Both the position numbers and the translations under genes were made by a program. Under the pieces are notes generated by a model, which had not been told where the DNA came from, searched no databases, and worked only from the letters and a program-made list of their open reading frames with translations. Below are positions 10,760 to 21,917 of a stretch of DNA of 64,000 bases, piece by piece (within the stretch, counting starts at the first letter, position 1; every line of letters starts with the position of its first letter). The DNA is from Cryptomeria japonica (Eukaryota; Streptophyta; Pinopsida; Cupressales; Cupressaceae), in NCBI RefSeq assembly GCF_030272615.1, contig NC_081412.1, positions 342,173,870 to 342,237,869 on the forward strand, in the 5' to 3' direction.

Positions 10760-11690
10760 TTGTCAATGATATTCTTGTCACAAACGGATGTTCGGGGAAA
10801 GGGAGTTGCAGTACTTGAGCACCTCTTTAGGGATGTGGACTCAACAGGATTAAGCGATGATGACCTTGAAAATTCCACAAACCCTATGGAATTGTTTAAA
10901 AAGTCTATTAGAAAAATTAGTAGAGAGATTGTTGCTTTGGGATTCGTGGAGCCTCAAACTAATGAGGTACGAGAGAGGGTGAAACTATTGATGCAGACAA
11001 CATAAAACTTGCAAGTAAGCAGTAATAAAAGCTTTAATTATAACAAAAGTTCAATAATGGTTTATATTTTATTCTCTTTTATGTCATTAACTAAAATATG
11101 TACGTGTTGTTTTTACAGTAATTTATGCGTCCTCATAAAACTAGTGGCCATGATCAAGGTGTTGCAGGTAGTTCAGATGATGACGATTTTCTTGGCTTAT
11201 CACTTGCTTGGCTTATCACTTTGAGTACCCAAAATACATCATACTTGATACTGTCAATGTTCATGATAAAGGTTCATCCTTGTTTATAATTCTTGCACTT
11301 TTCATATATTTAATGTTTTATATATTTAATGTATTATTCTTCAGGTGCTGCCAATGTTCATGTGCAAATGCAGTCGGTGGCTCATCAGAGGTTAGCCCTT
11401 CCTATATTTCTGACTATAATGTCGCCAACACGTAGCATGCAAACATCCTCTACTGCACGTCATATTGGCCCACCCACTATTGGTAGATCCCTCTTTTGCT
11501 CTATCGTTTGTTATGTGTTTATTTCCCTTCAAGTGTTCTTTCTTGGGGGCATTTCATAGTGGATTCATTTTCTATAGTAGGAGAAGCACATGAGGATGCG
11601 CTAGAGGCGACTACTGCTAATAACATACCATCATTTCCCAGATCTTCTCGTATTGCTAGTACGGGAACGTTGCAGGTAATATTGGTGGTG
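10760..11690 (+). pseudogene. Middle exons of the SET-containing gene, function unknown
   Basis: Short coding-like blocks separated by A/T-rich GT...AG-type gaps. The best is TDVRGKGVAVLEHLFRDVDS onward to VRERVKLLMQTT (10783-11003), an acidic then helical segment without a recognised domain. Next come HDQGVAGSSDDDDFLGL (11140-11205), NVHVQMQSVAHQRLALP (11350-11405) and AHEDALEATTANNIPSFPRS (11585-11645), which look like Ser/Thr/Asp-rich linker. They lie on the same strand between the SET block and the transposase-like block, so I treat them as one gene. Exon borders are not proved. Confidence 0.35.
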
Positions 11691-12039
11691 AGCGACAAAG
11701 AAATGATTCCCTTAAAGATACAGAAGGTTCTAGGTACTTTAAAATTATTATTATATATAGTGTAATTATAATTCACTTTCTGATCACTCGTTTTGGACTA
11801 ATGATCCCATGATTTTTTTGTAGGAAATGATATTTTTAATAAAAATCTTAGTGACATTGCATTGCAGATATTTGGGCCCACCATATGTAAAAGGTGGAAC
11901 ATCATATGTGAACTAACCCTAATCCACTATTTTGATTTCATATCATTGCTAGAATAGTTTTTCTTTGATCCATTTCTTGAACTATAATAAATGTAGCTTC
12001 ATCTCATTTCTGAATCTAACAGGTTTTTTTTTGCTTTAA

Positions 12040-12520
12040 AAGGTGGAATGACCAAGAAAAAAGGTTAAAAGATGAATTAACAAACCATATGGTTGAGTGG
12101 TTTGGAAATGACACCTTTGACAAAACCAAACTCGTTGAAAAAGCTGGCACATTTCTAAAGTATGTGAGGGACCAATACAGGACCCATTTAGAGAAGAACG
12201 TAAAGTATGAGCGTCCCCCCATGATTCCAGAGAGGGAGTGGAAGGACCTAATTTTGGATGCCAAGGAGAGAATTGAAAGGAAAAAAGGAAATACACCACC
12301 AAATGCCAAAAGAAGGTACATGATACTATTAAGAATGTAATTATGTACTAGTTAATTACTCTTTATATTTATATAATCTAACATATTTCAAATTTTTCAT
12401 AGACTGAGTGACACTTCAAAGGCAACCAAGACAAGACAAGAAAAGAATGGGCAACACAAACTTGGCTCTGGTGGTTATATTAAACTTCCCGCACGAATTG
12501 TAGTATCTGTACATGAAATA
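12040..12520 (+). pseudogene. Transposase_24-like exons of the same gene
   Basis: Exon A (about 12040-12314) encodes KRWNDQEKRLKDELTNHMVE, a basic helical block with RPPMIPEREWKDLILDA and GNTPPNAKR. A GT...AG intron at 12315-12402 (88 nt) joins in frame to exon B: RLSDTSKATKTRQEKNGQHK, then LGSGGYIKLPARIV. The layout of a Trp/Lys-rich helical block, R...K...H and then G-G-Y resembles the plant transposase family of En/Spm-type accessory proteins (Pfam Transposase_24, PTTA). This is family resemblance by eye only. Further blocks continue at about 12610-12740 (NRAPIEDDKRIAYQQGYTVV) with one TGA. A retroelement or DNA-transposon origin of the whole 9.7-13.5 kb unit is possible. Confidence 0.45.
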
Positions 12521-13369
12521 TCGCATCAAAATATTTATAAATTGCAAACGAATTTTTTTTTGATCAAACAATGCAAGCAAAATTCATGATACCAAGCAAA
12601 AATATAGGGCTCTGAATTCAATAGAGCGCCCATAGAAGATGACAAGAGAATTGCCTACCAGCAAGGCTATACAGTTGTGGCTGATCGGCTATGAGAATTG
12701 AGTGGGAAAACACAAGATTTTGGTGCATCTGTCACACAAGTAAATAAGCTAAATGAAAATTGTTTCAAATTGAATACTTTACCAATAATCTAATTGATGT
12801 TGAGTTCCAACATAAAGTGACTATATTTGTTTTAAATAAGCAAGAAATGATAACAATGTGCATGACATTGGAATGCAGACTGCTAATTGTGAAATGCCAC
12901 CTGTACATGAAGGTCCGAATGTGCATCCCAGTAGTGGAGGTATTCATTTGCTATTCAAATTTATTTATGTAATTATTAATACAATTAAACATCTTAATTT
13001 GTAATTAGAGTAGTAATTAATGTAACCTTTTTTGTTAATATTTTAGAGCATGTATTCGGTGGTGACCAAGTGGAGCATGATCTGGGTACACAACATTAGG
13101 AACGTGATGTTCCCCAATCAGGTAAAGAGGACCATTATTATTCCCTTAAACAAATATAATTTCAATTGGTGTTCAACATTAATGTAACCTTTAGTATTTC
13201 AACTCCAGATGATCTAGACGGTGTTCAACATGTTGAGGTTGAGGCTAGAGAAAATGATGTGGCCCCATCAGGTAAAGAGTGCAATAGTTATGTTCTCTAA
13301 ATTAATGAAATACTTGTAACAATAATAAAAAATGTTTTGAATTTAACCCATTTCTTTGTTATTCCAGAG

Positions 13370-13525
13370 GACCCCCCTTCTCTTTAGTGTCCTCGTCCTC
13401 AGTATAGGACTAGGCATACATCGAGATCACAACCAGAGGGAAGAACAATTGAAGAGGGGGGAAATGATGAAGAAAACGATGTTCCACTTAGTCTTTTCAT
13501 AGCTTCAAAGAAAAACAAAAAATAA
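13370..13525 (+). pseudogene. Probable last exon of the SET/transposase-like gene
   Basis: After an acceptor-like TTATTCCAG, the frame reads RPQYRTRHTSRSQPEGRTI and ends ENDVPLSLFIASKKNKK followed by TAA at 13523-13525. The basic C-terminal tail looks like a nuclear localisation signal. One TAG lies in frame near 13387, where Gln would fit. Short similar acidic blocks (HVEVEARENDVAPS) precede it at about 13230-13270. Confidence 0.4.
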
Positions 13526-13559
13526 ATGATTGTAATCTACCTAATTTGATAATGATTGA

Positions 13560-13760
13560 TTTTTATGTGTTAATGAATGTATTTATGTGCTAATAAATGG
13601 TTATGAATGATATCTGTTAATTAATATTGATGAATGTTGCATGTTAATAATGTTAATCAATGTTATGTGTTAATGAACGTTATGTGATATTAATGAATGA
13701 ATGTTATATTTTATTAATGGTAGAAAGAAATAATGAATGAATGTTAGATGTTAACGGGGA
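13560..13760 (+). repeat. Degenerate TTAATGAATGTTATGTG repeat
   Basis: Many imperfect copies of (T)TAATGAATGTTATGTG lie just downstream of the last exon. It is a low-complexity zone with no fixed period. A shorter run of TTAATGAATG lies at 60926-60950. Confidence 0.6.
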
Positions 13761-14257
13761 ATTTAGAGTGATGTTAGGGGGGAGGGGCCAAATGAGCTTC
13801 CACCTTCACGTGGTTGGCCCTATTAAGAAGAGAATATTAAACTATTCTCAAAACCAAGCGAAGCTCAATAAGATAACACACTTTTCAATATTTCATTATG
13901 TTGCACAATTAATCTAATTGAATAATGTATATTGAATCTTAATTGCAAGGTCCAACAGAGCCAACACGAACAACAACACCACAAGTTGTTGGGTATAGTG
14001 AACTCCCATATTGTCTCATATGTACACTAACAATATGAGTTTCTTCTAGCATTGATATCCATGGCGGGACTACAAAAGTTATGAATATTCCTCATCCTTG
14101 TAAGTTTTTTTATTACTTGACATTTTCTTTAGCATTTTGTTACTTCATGATTGAGATGTTTGCAGATGTCTATTCCATGAATACCTCTCTCTTGTATGCT
14201 TCATGATCGATGTGTCTTCAGCATGTCCACTCCATGAGAACCTTTCTCATATATGCT
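13761..14257. other. Non-coding; insertion target of the Copia element
   Basis: No gene seen. The sequence just before 14258 (CATGAGAACCTTTCTCATAT) contains an inverted pair and continues after the Copia element at 21918. Confidence 0.5.
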
Positions 14258-14262
14258 TGTAC
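14258..14262. repeat. Target site duplication (left) TGTAC
   Basis: TGTAC directly flanks the left LTR and is identical to 21913-21917 beyond the right LTR. Confidence 0.95.
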
Positions 14263-15359
14263 TGATGAATACTAACAGGGGGGGGGGGTGAATTAGTATG
14301 CCAAAAATCATAGTACTTAAACAATTTACTAGTCTAGCAATAAACCGGTAAAATAGTTTAGCAGACAAACCGATTAGCACATATGCAAACCAAATAGAAA
14401 ATAATGCATTTACCCACAGAAGCACAAACACCATAACACAAGAGATTTTGACATGGAAACCCAAATGGGAAAAACCACAGTGAGATGGAACTCACAAGTA
14501 ACTATCTGCAGAATAGGAACCAAACCGGTTAAGGTCAGACTGGTTAAGGTCATACAATGTTCTTTACTAGAACAGATCCTATTAGGAATCTCAATCTCTG
14601 TTAGGAGATAAGTCTAATTAAAGACTACCTTGCTAGAGGATTTTAGATCCACAGATGTGAACCACCTTGTTAGAGGATTTACAAAATGCTTTTGGGCCTA
14701 CTCGGTTAAGGGCTTCAGACTTGTCGAAGATGTAAGTTATCAACAAGTGAGTGATCTAGTAAATAGCACATATTGCTTGGTTAGATCCTTGATAGCTCAT
14801 TCCTAATGCATTCCAGTATTACTTCTGTCTTCAACACATTCACACTCTCTCTAACTCATCAACCACCTTAAACCCTAGCAACAACTTTAAACCCTAGACA
14901 TGATGTCCTTATAAAGGAATCTGATTACATGTTGATCCAATAGGATTACAATACAATTTCCTAGGTTCAATGCATCTAGACATATTTTGTAACACGACAC
15001 AAAAAGCACTGTTAAAGTGTCGGCATCGCTAAAAAATCGGTGGATGGTAACTCATCACAGAGTATTATCGGTTCATACAAAATACCGGTTGCCGGTTTGA
15101 CAAAAATGAAGACTGGGAAATATGTGTTCTGTCACTTTGATCCTTCATACCGCTTGAGATCCTCGAACCGCTTGGGGTCAACATACCACTTCAGACGGGT
15201 AAACAATTTCTGCAAAACACCGATAATCTAAAGACTATAATACATCATACCGGTTGGAACAAATGTCGATTGAGCATAACTCATACATATAAAAGTGATC
15301 TCAATGCAAGTGTGTGTCCATCAATGACAATCACAACATAATCATAAAAAATGCCAACA
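14263..15359 (-). repeat. 3' LTR of the Copia element
   Basis: Counterpart of 20794-21912. It differs by scattered substitutions and lacks a duplication of about 22-27 bp around AACTCATCAC that the other LTR carries. It contains a G run of ten at about 14278 next to the end, and a TATAAGG on the - strand at about 14908-14914. Confidence 0.95.
14907..14916 (-). promoter_or_regulatory. LTR TATA box
   Basis: On the - strand TTTATAAGGAC, about 445 bp from the LTR start. The same motif is at 21436-21443 in the 5' LTR, where it would drive the element RNA. Confidence 0.5.
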
Positions 15360-15372
15360 ATCTCCCCCTTTG
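15360..15372 (-). promoter_or_regulatory. Polypurine tract of the Copia element
   Basis: On the - strand CAAAGGGGGAGAT abuts TGTTGGCA, the 3' LTR start. This is the classical SIRE-type plus-strand primer. Confidence 0.9.
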
Positions 15373-15632
15373 GCATTTATGGCAACACTTAGGAAAATTT
15401 TGACATCTAAGTGTTTTACAACAAAAATATGTCATAATCAAAATTACTCCCCCTAAGCATATACACTATCCCTTTTGTAGAAAATACAATGTATACTATT
15501 TCTTAACAAAAATAACATGAAAGTATACATCAAAACATTCAAAATTTATACTTCTCCCCCTTTGCCAACAATGACAACAAAAATAATATTGCAGACCAAC
15601 CCCTATTTCATTAGTATTAAAAGAATAAGTGC

Positions 15633-18600
15633 TTATGACAGTAAAGAGTAAAACTTGTCAAAAACTGATTTGAAGTCCTACAAAAATTGTTTCATAAATA
15701 AGGACCAGGAGTCAAGTAGGGAGGTAGCCACCTCTTTCTCTATCTGCATCTGGGAGACTTGTTCTTCCATGGCTTCTATTGTGCTCATCTCTTGAGTCAC
15801 CGTTAAGAAATCCAGATTGAGATAATATTTCTGAAGTATTTGCAGGCGTGGGACTAGAACCAGTTGTAGTTCCTACAAATCTTGAGTCTGGTTGCTGATT
15901 TCCAACTCTATTTTGGCAGACAGGATATGAAACCGGTGAGCAGTTTGCCCATAAGTTGTAAAAGAGTCATATGGCGGCTTGAAGGTGCTCATGTATAACT
16001 GCGAGTCAGATTGTAGCTTTTGTTTTTGTACAAGCACATCATCATAGAAGAGATGGGGTTGGAAAATCTTACTTAGTAGTAGATTCCCCTCATCTATAGT
16101 ATCCCTTATATCTTTTTGTGCTTTTTGCAGATCGAACTGGAGCTCATTTAGCTTCTTCACCAGGGAAATGTTGAGAACCTTTTGATGCTCTTTCTTGGCA
16201 TTTGCCTCTGCTACCTCTTCTAGGCTCTACACCTGATCATCCACTACGGTGCATAGGAGCTTCAATTGTGCCAGTGATGAATCAGTATTGGGGAGGTTTG
16301 TGCCAGGTAACAAACCGGTAAGAGTGTCCACCACAGCTTGGATCACATCTTGCTCCTTCTTCCTCCTTATCACTTCAAGGAATTCTTGAGCAACCTTAAT
16401 GCTCTATAGCAACTCCATTTCATTTGCAGACAGGAGGTCAATAGGATAGGTGAGGTCAGCCGGTTTGGCTTGACTACCAGTTGCCTTTGGAGTCTCCATC
16501 TGAGTGCTTTTTGCCGCTTTTTCTTTCTCTTCTTCCTTCTTTTTCTTCTCCACTTCTTTTTACCGCTCCTCTTCCTTTTCCTCCTCTGCTTTCTTCTTCT
16601 CCACTTCCTTTCTCTTCTCCTCTTCCTTGTCCTCCTCTGCTTTCTTCTTCTTCGCTTCCTTTCTCTTCTCCTCTTCCTTATCCTCCTCTTCTTTCTTCTT
16701 CTCCACTTCCTTTCTCTTCTCCTCTTCCTTATCCTCCTCTTCTTTCTTCTTCTCCACTTCCTTTCTCTTCTCCTCTTCTTTATCCTCTTCTTCTTTCTTC
16801 TTCTTCTTTCTTCTTGTTTCTTTTTCTCTTCTTCCTCTTTTCTCTTTTCCTCCTCTTTCTTTTTCTTCTCATCCTCTTTTCTCTTTTCCTCCTCTTTCCT
16901 TTTCTTCTCATCCTCTTTTCTCTTTTCCTCCTCTTTCCTTTTCTCCTCATCTTCTTCCTTTTTCTTCTCCTCCGCTTGCTTCTTTGCTTCCTCCTTTTTG
17001 TCCTCTACTTCCTTTTTCTTTTCTACCTATTCTGCTTGCTTCTCCTATCCTGTTGCTTCCGATGGTGTACCTTGAGCAACATCCTCTACATCCAGAGCAT
17101 CAACATCAATAGTGTCTATAGGTTCAGTAACTAGGTTTCCTTCATTATCAAACACTTCATCCGGTTTTGTTATTGCCAGTTCTTGCTCAACCTTCTTGTT
17201 GGCTTGAAGCACTTTGTGCGTATGGACAATATTTGTCATATGCAGATGAGTGTCCTTTTCAACATCATCAATTCTCCCTTCTAATAACCAGAGTTTTCTC
17301 CTTCTAGTGAAGAAGAGTCCTTTATTTTGATTGATGACTTCAAATAGCTCAGAATTGGACAGGTCAAGAAAGTGTTGGGCAAAAAATTTCTCCCTTATTT
17401 TCTATTCCTTCTCTATGGCAATGCGCCATCTATTGTCTAAAGACTTATACAAAGAATCCAGTGTCTCAGATCTAATTTCTGAAGGCGACTGGTCATTAGC
17501 ACACAAATACTTAATAATTTCCTGCTCAACTTCTTCCTTTTCTTCATCATTGAAATCATCAAAATGATCTAATAAATCATTCAATAACTTTCTCCTAATT
17601 TTTTAATAGTTCTTTGACAGTGTGTCAAAGGTTTGTAGGAAGAAATGTCAATATTTACCGGTGCCGATGATGCCGGTTCATTCTTTGTCTTTTTCCTTGT
17701 TTGTCATGTCTTCTTGGGTTTTTCTTCAGACACTGTTTCTTCTGAGTTTGGTGAATTATTATTTTTCTTCCTCTTCCTCTCAAAGACTTTGGCAGGTACC
17801 GTTTCCGGTTTCTTCTTTGCAGGTGACCACTTGGTCACTTTCGGACTTGATGGAGTAACCGGTGCCGATGCTGAAGGCACTGCCTTCCCTTTCTTTGCTA
17901 AGGGTTCTTTAACCAGTGTCACCCTTTCTAGATAGGTGCCTATTCTCTTTTCCTTCGGATCAAGAGGCGAGGCAAGTAGGGTAGAGGCATACCCATCCAG
18001 CATATCATACATCACCTCATAGCCCATAGGCTCTACTTCTTCCTGCCTAGGCTCAATGGCCTCCATTAAGCATTCATCCACTTTGATGATAAAGCAGATA
18101 TCCTCTTCATATTTCTTGACAATGTCACTGGATATCCTCATCCTTAGGCTCATCTTGCTTTTGAACTCATCAAAGTACTTGTTCAGAACTTCAGGGTAAC
18201 CGGTTCCAACTGCTTGTAGGCTCTCTTTGATCTGCTTGGTAACCAGTTGGTCGGCAGACCACTGAATATCTCCAACTCTTGGGAAATAAACTTGGAAGTA
18301 GAAGAATAACCCTACTAGTAGTTGTCCAAACTTAAGTTTCAATGCATTATCCTGTTTGATTGATTTGAGATTTAACAAAAGTTGTCTTTGCATGCAGGTG
18401 TACAGATCAAACGATGCATCTTCCTTGATCATCCTGTACATGGCATTTACCGCTGCAGCAGATACAAGGTTAATTCTACTAGCATGAAATATCCGGTATC
18501 CTATCACCATACACGCATATTTCACCAGGTCATCCTTGATGGAATTGACAGTCATTCCTCATGAGTCGCTCACTGAACCGGTGAGCTTGGTCATTTTGGT

Positions 18601-19029
18601 CTTGATGACCTTCCTCGAGGTTGGCACTTCACCGACATTGCAGAAACCAGTGATGGAATGAATAGCTTGTGGTGTGATATCATGTGTTCTCTCAAGATAC
18701 ATCTTGTCACCATGAACTCTTCTCAGAATGATTCGAATATGGTCATCTGTGAAATCCTCTAGGAAGTAAACCGCATTGTGAAGCTTCTTCTTCTCCAAGA
18801 TGCTATACTCCAGTTTGATCTTTTTATCCTTCCCATAGAATAGACCTAGCTAAGAATGGATTGCAAGAGACCCTAGGTCTTCAATTTTACAATCTATATA
18901 ATCAGAAATGCCTTCTTCCACTATTACACCAGTAGGTACTTGTGACAGGGCATTGTATTTGGACTTGCATTGAATGAAGTTCATAGAATCAACAGGTGCA
19001 CTAGAGCTAGCATGTGATGCGTAAGCCAT
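15633..19029 (-). pseudogene. Accessory ORF of the Copia element: helical PMD-like domain, Lys/Glu repeats, coiled coil
   Basis: About 1,130 codons from MAYASHASSS. Residues 1-100 are globular (VPTGVIVEEGISDYIDCKIE). Residues 100-170 contain LERTHDITPQAIHSITGF, and residues 160-270 are a hydrophobic helical block ending LKFGQLLVGLFFYFQVYFPR. Then come a basic, Pro/Ser-rich segment, a Glu-rich helix, and a Lys/Glu array (16566-16980) built from 18- and 13-residue repeats, ending in a coiled coil (VKKLNELQFDLQKAQKDI). It occupies the place of pol. No enzymatic motif is visible. The helical block is reminiscent of PMD or env-position proteins of plant retroelements (inference). At least nine stops, mostly TAG where Gln fits, and two frameshifts (17585-17700 and within the Lys/Glu array) make it a pseudogene. 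Many fragments remain in one frame, so it was coding until recently. Confidence 0.75.
16566..16980 (-). repeat. Coding minisatellites, 54-bp and 39-bp units (Lys/Glu-rich)
   Basis: About four copies of a 54-bp unit (EEEDKEEEKRKEVEKKK type, 16566-16790) are followed toward the N-terminus by about three copies of a 39-bp unit (EEEKRKEDEKKRK type, about 16840-16960). Both periods are multiples of three, so copy-number change keeps the frame. The complementary strand gives long Phe/Leu/Ser reading frames that are artefacts. Confidence 0.85.
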
Positions 19030-19472
19030 GATAAAATAGAAAACTCGAGAAATACCTTTTGGAAATTGAGAATTTAGGGCTTGCAAATTCCACTTCGCCT
19101 CACACTTCGTCGGTTGCTGAATCACTACTTTGAGTTCTTCTCTTGACCGTTTGATATTTGCTTCGGAATCTTCTTCAGGGTTTCATAATTTCTTTGAATC
19201 ACAACACAAATCACTTTTTCTTCACTCTACACTTGAAAAACTTCTTCGCTCAAAAAATGATAGTGAGAAATGATTTGAAAATTTCTTTTAAACATATTCC
19301 TCACCTACCGTAATAAATGCTCCACCATTAGGGCGTAAACCCTAATTTGCCTATTACCATTTTTGATCTTCTGCCAAATGATAGGTATCACATACTGGTT
19401 AAGGTCTTTTATCAGTGTAAACCCGAGGTTTGAAACATTTCACCGTTTGCTCCCCCTAAGCTTTTCTGATGC

Positions 19473-20743
19473 TTAGTTTGCTGGTTCCGTGATTTCCACA
19501 CTAGGTGCAGAAACCGGTTCTTCTTGCAACATTGTTGGTTTCTTCTTCCAGGTTTTATTCATATCTGCTTGAACGGTTTCAACATCAATTTTTCCTTCCG
19601 CAGTGACTGGTATATCATCTGATATATTCTTTCTACTTCTACAGAATCTTGCTGAATGACCCGGTTTGTTGCAATGATAGCAAACCATTCCAGGTGCTCT
19701 CCAAGGTCCACTATTCATGTTTCCATTCTTCCTTCTGTATGTTGCAGCTGTGTGACCATGACCATGGCAAATCCAACAGTTTGCTCTCCATCCAGTTGTC
19801 GCTTGATAGCCACCGCTACCTGACTGATGATTATAGGTATTAAACCGGTTGTGATTCCGGTTCACAAAAGGTTCTGGACCAACTCCTTGAGTCCTCTAAG
19901 GATATCTTCCAGTGTTGTTAATAACAGACCTGCATTCAGATGCTCTATGCCCAAACTTGTTGCATGCATAACAATTACCATTAAACTTATTAGATCTAGG
20001 TACATTGTTTATAAAGTAAGGAAAATTATTGTAGGCTTTGCTCCTACACACATTGGCAGTATGTCCTTCTTTAAGACAGTTAAAGCAAACAGGTTTAAAC
20101 TTTTGCTTACCTTTATCCTTTGATGTCGGTTGTTTCTTTGATGCTCCAGCATTTGTACCAGAGGTCTCACCTTCCTCATGACTGGAATAACCAATTCCAT
20201 CAGTATTCTTGATAGGTTTGGCAGATTCAAGCTTTTGCTCTAGCTTGACAGTACTCTTGTTGAACTTAGCAAGTATTTCCTTTGACTCAAAGAGTTCTTT
20301 GGAAACAGCAGCATTTGTTTCCATCAAGTTTGCATTCTCATAGATGGCCATGTTTAGTTCTCTTGCATGTCTTCCTTTTCCACTTTGCTCACATGGAGTT
20401 GAGCAGTTAGGGCATTGATCTCTTGCTTCAGCTTGGAGATTTCATGATCTTTGTCTTTTACCAGATCTTCAGCTTTCCTCCGGTTCTCTTGGCACATTTG
20501 AATAGTCAGTCCTTCCAACTCTTTTCTTAGGTTGGAATTAGATTCATTCAACTTTTCTACTTCTTGAATCAGGGCTTCCATGTCCGCTTCATCAGAAGAA
20601 CTATTTTTAGATAGCTCTATCATTTTTTCAGCATGTTCTCTCCTTTTTGCCTGAGAGGCCTTATATTTGACCATAAGATCATCATAGCCTTGCTCAGACT
20701 GAGTGAGCTGATGAGTAAGTTCCCTCATAGTGTATTCCCCCAT
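19473..20743 (-). pseudogene. Gag-type ORF with coiled coil and four zinc knuckles
   Basis: It begins at the first ATG after the PBS (MGEYTMREL). The N-terminal 170 residues form a long heptad-rich coiled coil. After a 1-nt shift near 20355 come ILAKFNKSTVKLEQKLES and GIGY, then four CCHC boxes: CFNCLKEGHTANVC, CYACNKFGHRASEC, CWICHGHGHTAATY (last Cys lost to Tyr) and CYHCNKPGHSARFC. Known: such knuckles bind the element RNA for packaging. The coiled coil plus KFxxS-x-KL...GxGY linker matches the region between capsid and protease in SIRE elements. No N-terminal capsid (UBN2) segment is visible, so this is a gag remainder rather than a full gag. One TAG (about 19896) replaces a probable Gln. 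Four knuckles are more than the usual one or two. Confidence 0.85.
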
Positions 20744-20778
20744 ATCTCTTTCCAAGTGGTTAAACTTATAGAAAGGCT

Positions 20779-20791
20779 GGCTCTGATACCA
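20779..20791 (-). promoter_or_regulatory. Primer binding site (initiator tRNA-Met)
   Basis: TGGTATCAGAGCC on the - strand, two bases after the 5' LTR end. It is complementary to the 3' end of plant initiator tRNA-Met. Confidence 0.95.
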
Positions 20792-20793
20792 AT

Positions 20794-21912
20794 TGATGAA
20801 TACTAAGAGGGGGGGGTGAATTATTATGCCAAAAATCACAATACTTAAACACTTTACTAGTCTAGCAGTAAACTAGTAAAATAGTTTAGTAGACAAACCG
20901 GTTAGCACACATGCAAACCAAATAACAAATAATGCATTTACCCACAGAAGCACAAACACCATAACACAAGATATTTTGATGTGGAAACCCAAATGGGAAA
21001 AACCACAGTGAGATGAAACTCACAAGTAACTATCTACAGAATAGGAACCAGACCGGTTAAGGTCAGACTGATTAAGGTCATACAATGTTCTTTACCAGAA
21101 TAGATCCTATTAGGAATCTCAATCTCTGTTAGGAGATAAGTCTAATTAAAGACTACCTTGCTAGAGGATTTTAGATCCACAGATGTGAACCATCTTGTTA
21201 GAGGATTTACAAAATGCTTTTGGGCCTACTCGGTTAAGGGCTTCAGACTTGTCGAAGATGTAAGTTATCAACAAGTGAGTGATCTAGTAAATAGCACAGA
21301 TTGCTTGGTTAGATCCTTGATAGCTCGTTCCTAATGCATTCCAGCATTACTTCTATCTTCAACACATTCACACTCTCTCTAACTCATCAACCACCTTAAA
21401 CCCTAGCAACAACTTAAAACCCTATACATGATGTCCTTATAAAGGAATTTGATTTCATGTCGATCCAATAGGATTACAATACAATTTCCTAGGTTCAATG
21501 CATCTAGACATATTCTGTAATATGACACAAAAAGCACTGTTAAAGTGTCGGCACCGCTAAACAATCGGTGGATGGTAACTCATCACAAATTGCCGGTTGG
21601 TAACTCATCACAGAGTATTACCAGTTCATACAAAATATCGGTTGCTGGTTTGACAAAAATGAAGACTGGGAAATATGTGTTTTGTCACTTTGATCCTTCG
21701 TATCGCTTGAGATCCTCGAACCGCTTGGGGTCAACATACCACTTCAGACCGATAAACACTTTCTACAAAACACCGATAGTCTAAAGACTATAATACATCA
21801 TACCGGTTGGAACAAATTCTGGTTTAGCATAACTCATACATATAAAAGTGATCTCAATGCAAGTGTGTGTCCATCAATGACAATCACAACATAATCATCA
21901 AAAATGCCAACA
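20794..21912 (-). repeat. 5' LTR of the Copia element
   Basis: It matches 14263-15359 along its whole length. It carries an extra stretch near 21590 that duplicates GGTAACTCATCAC. It ends in TTCATCA before the PBS. Confidence 0.95.
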
Positions 21913-21917
21913 TGTAC
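21913..21917. repeat. Target site duplication (right) TGTAC
   Basis: Identical to 14258-14262. Confidence 0.95.

Larger units (their letters stand above)
14263..21912 (-). mobile_element. Complete non-autonomous SIRE-like Copia retrotransposon with gag-type ORF and accessory ORF
   Basis: Two LTRs of 1097 and 1119 bp, similar to each other at roughly 95% by eye, both running TGTTGGCA...TTCATCA on the - strand, are flanked by a perfect 5-bp duplication (TGTAC). The PBS is TGGTATCAGAGCC (initiator tRNA-Met type) and the polypurine tract is CAAAGGGGGAGAT. This PBS, tract and TGTTGG start are typical of the SIRE/Maximus Copia lineage. The 5.4-kb interior has a zinc-knuckle ORF (19473-20743) and a second ORF (15633-19029), but no protease, integrase, RT or RNase H. 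It therefore depended on a related autonomous element for replication. It resembles the class called TR-GAG or LARD, but the big second ORF sets it apart. LTR divergence and several TAG stops mean it is not very recent. Confidence 0.93.

Noticed and set aside
16470-17134. Long + strand reading frames rich in Phe, Leu, Ser and Pro
   Set aside because: They are the complement of the Lys/Glu coding minisatellite on the - strand; composition is a repeat artefact.
15633-19029. Viral envelope-type gene of the Copia element
   Set aside because: No signal peptide or clear membrane anchor; the hydrophobic stretch is amphipathic helix-like within a soluble-looking domain.
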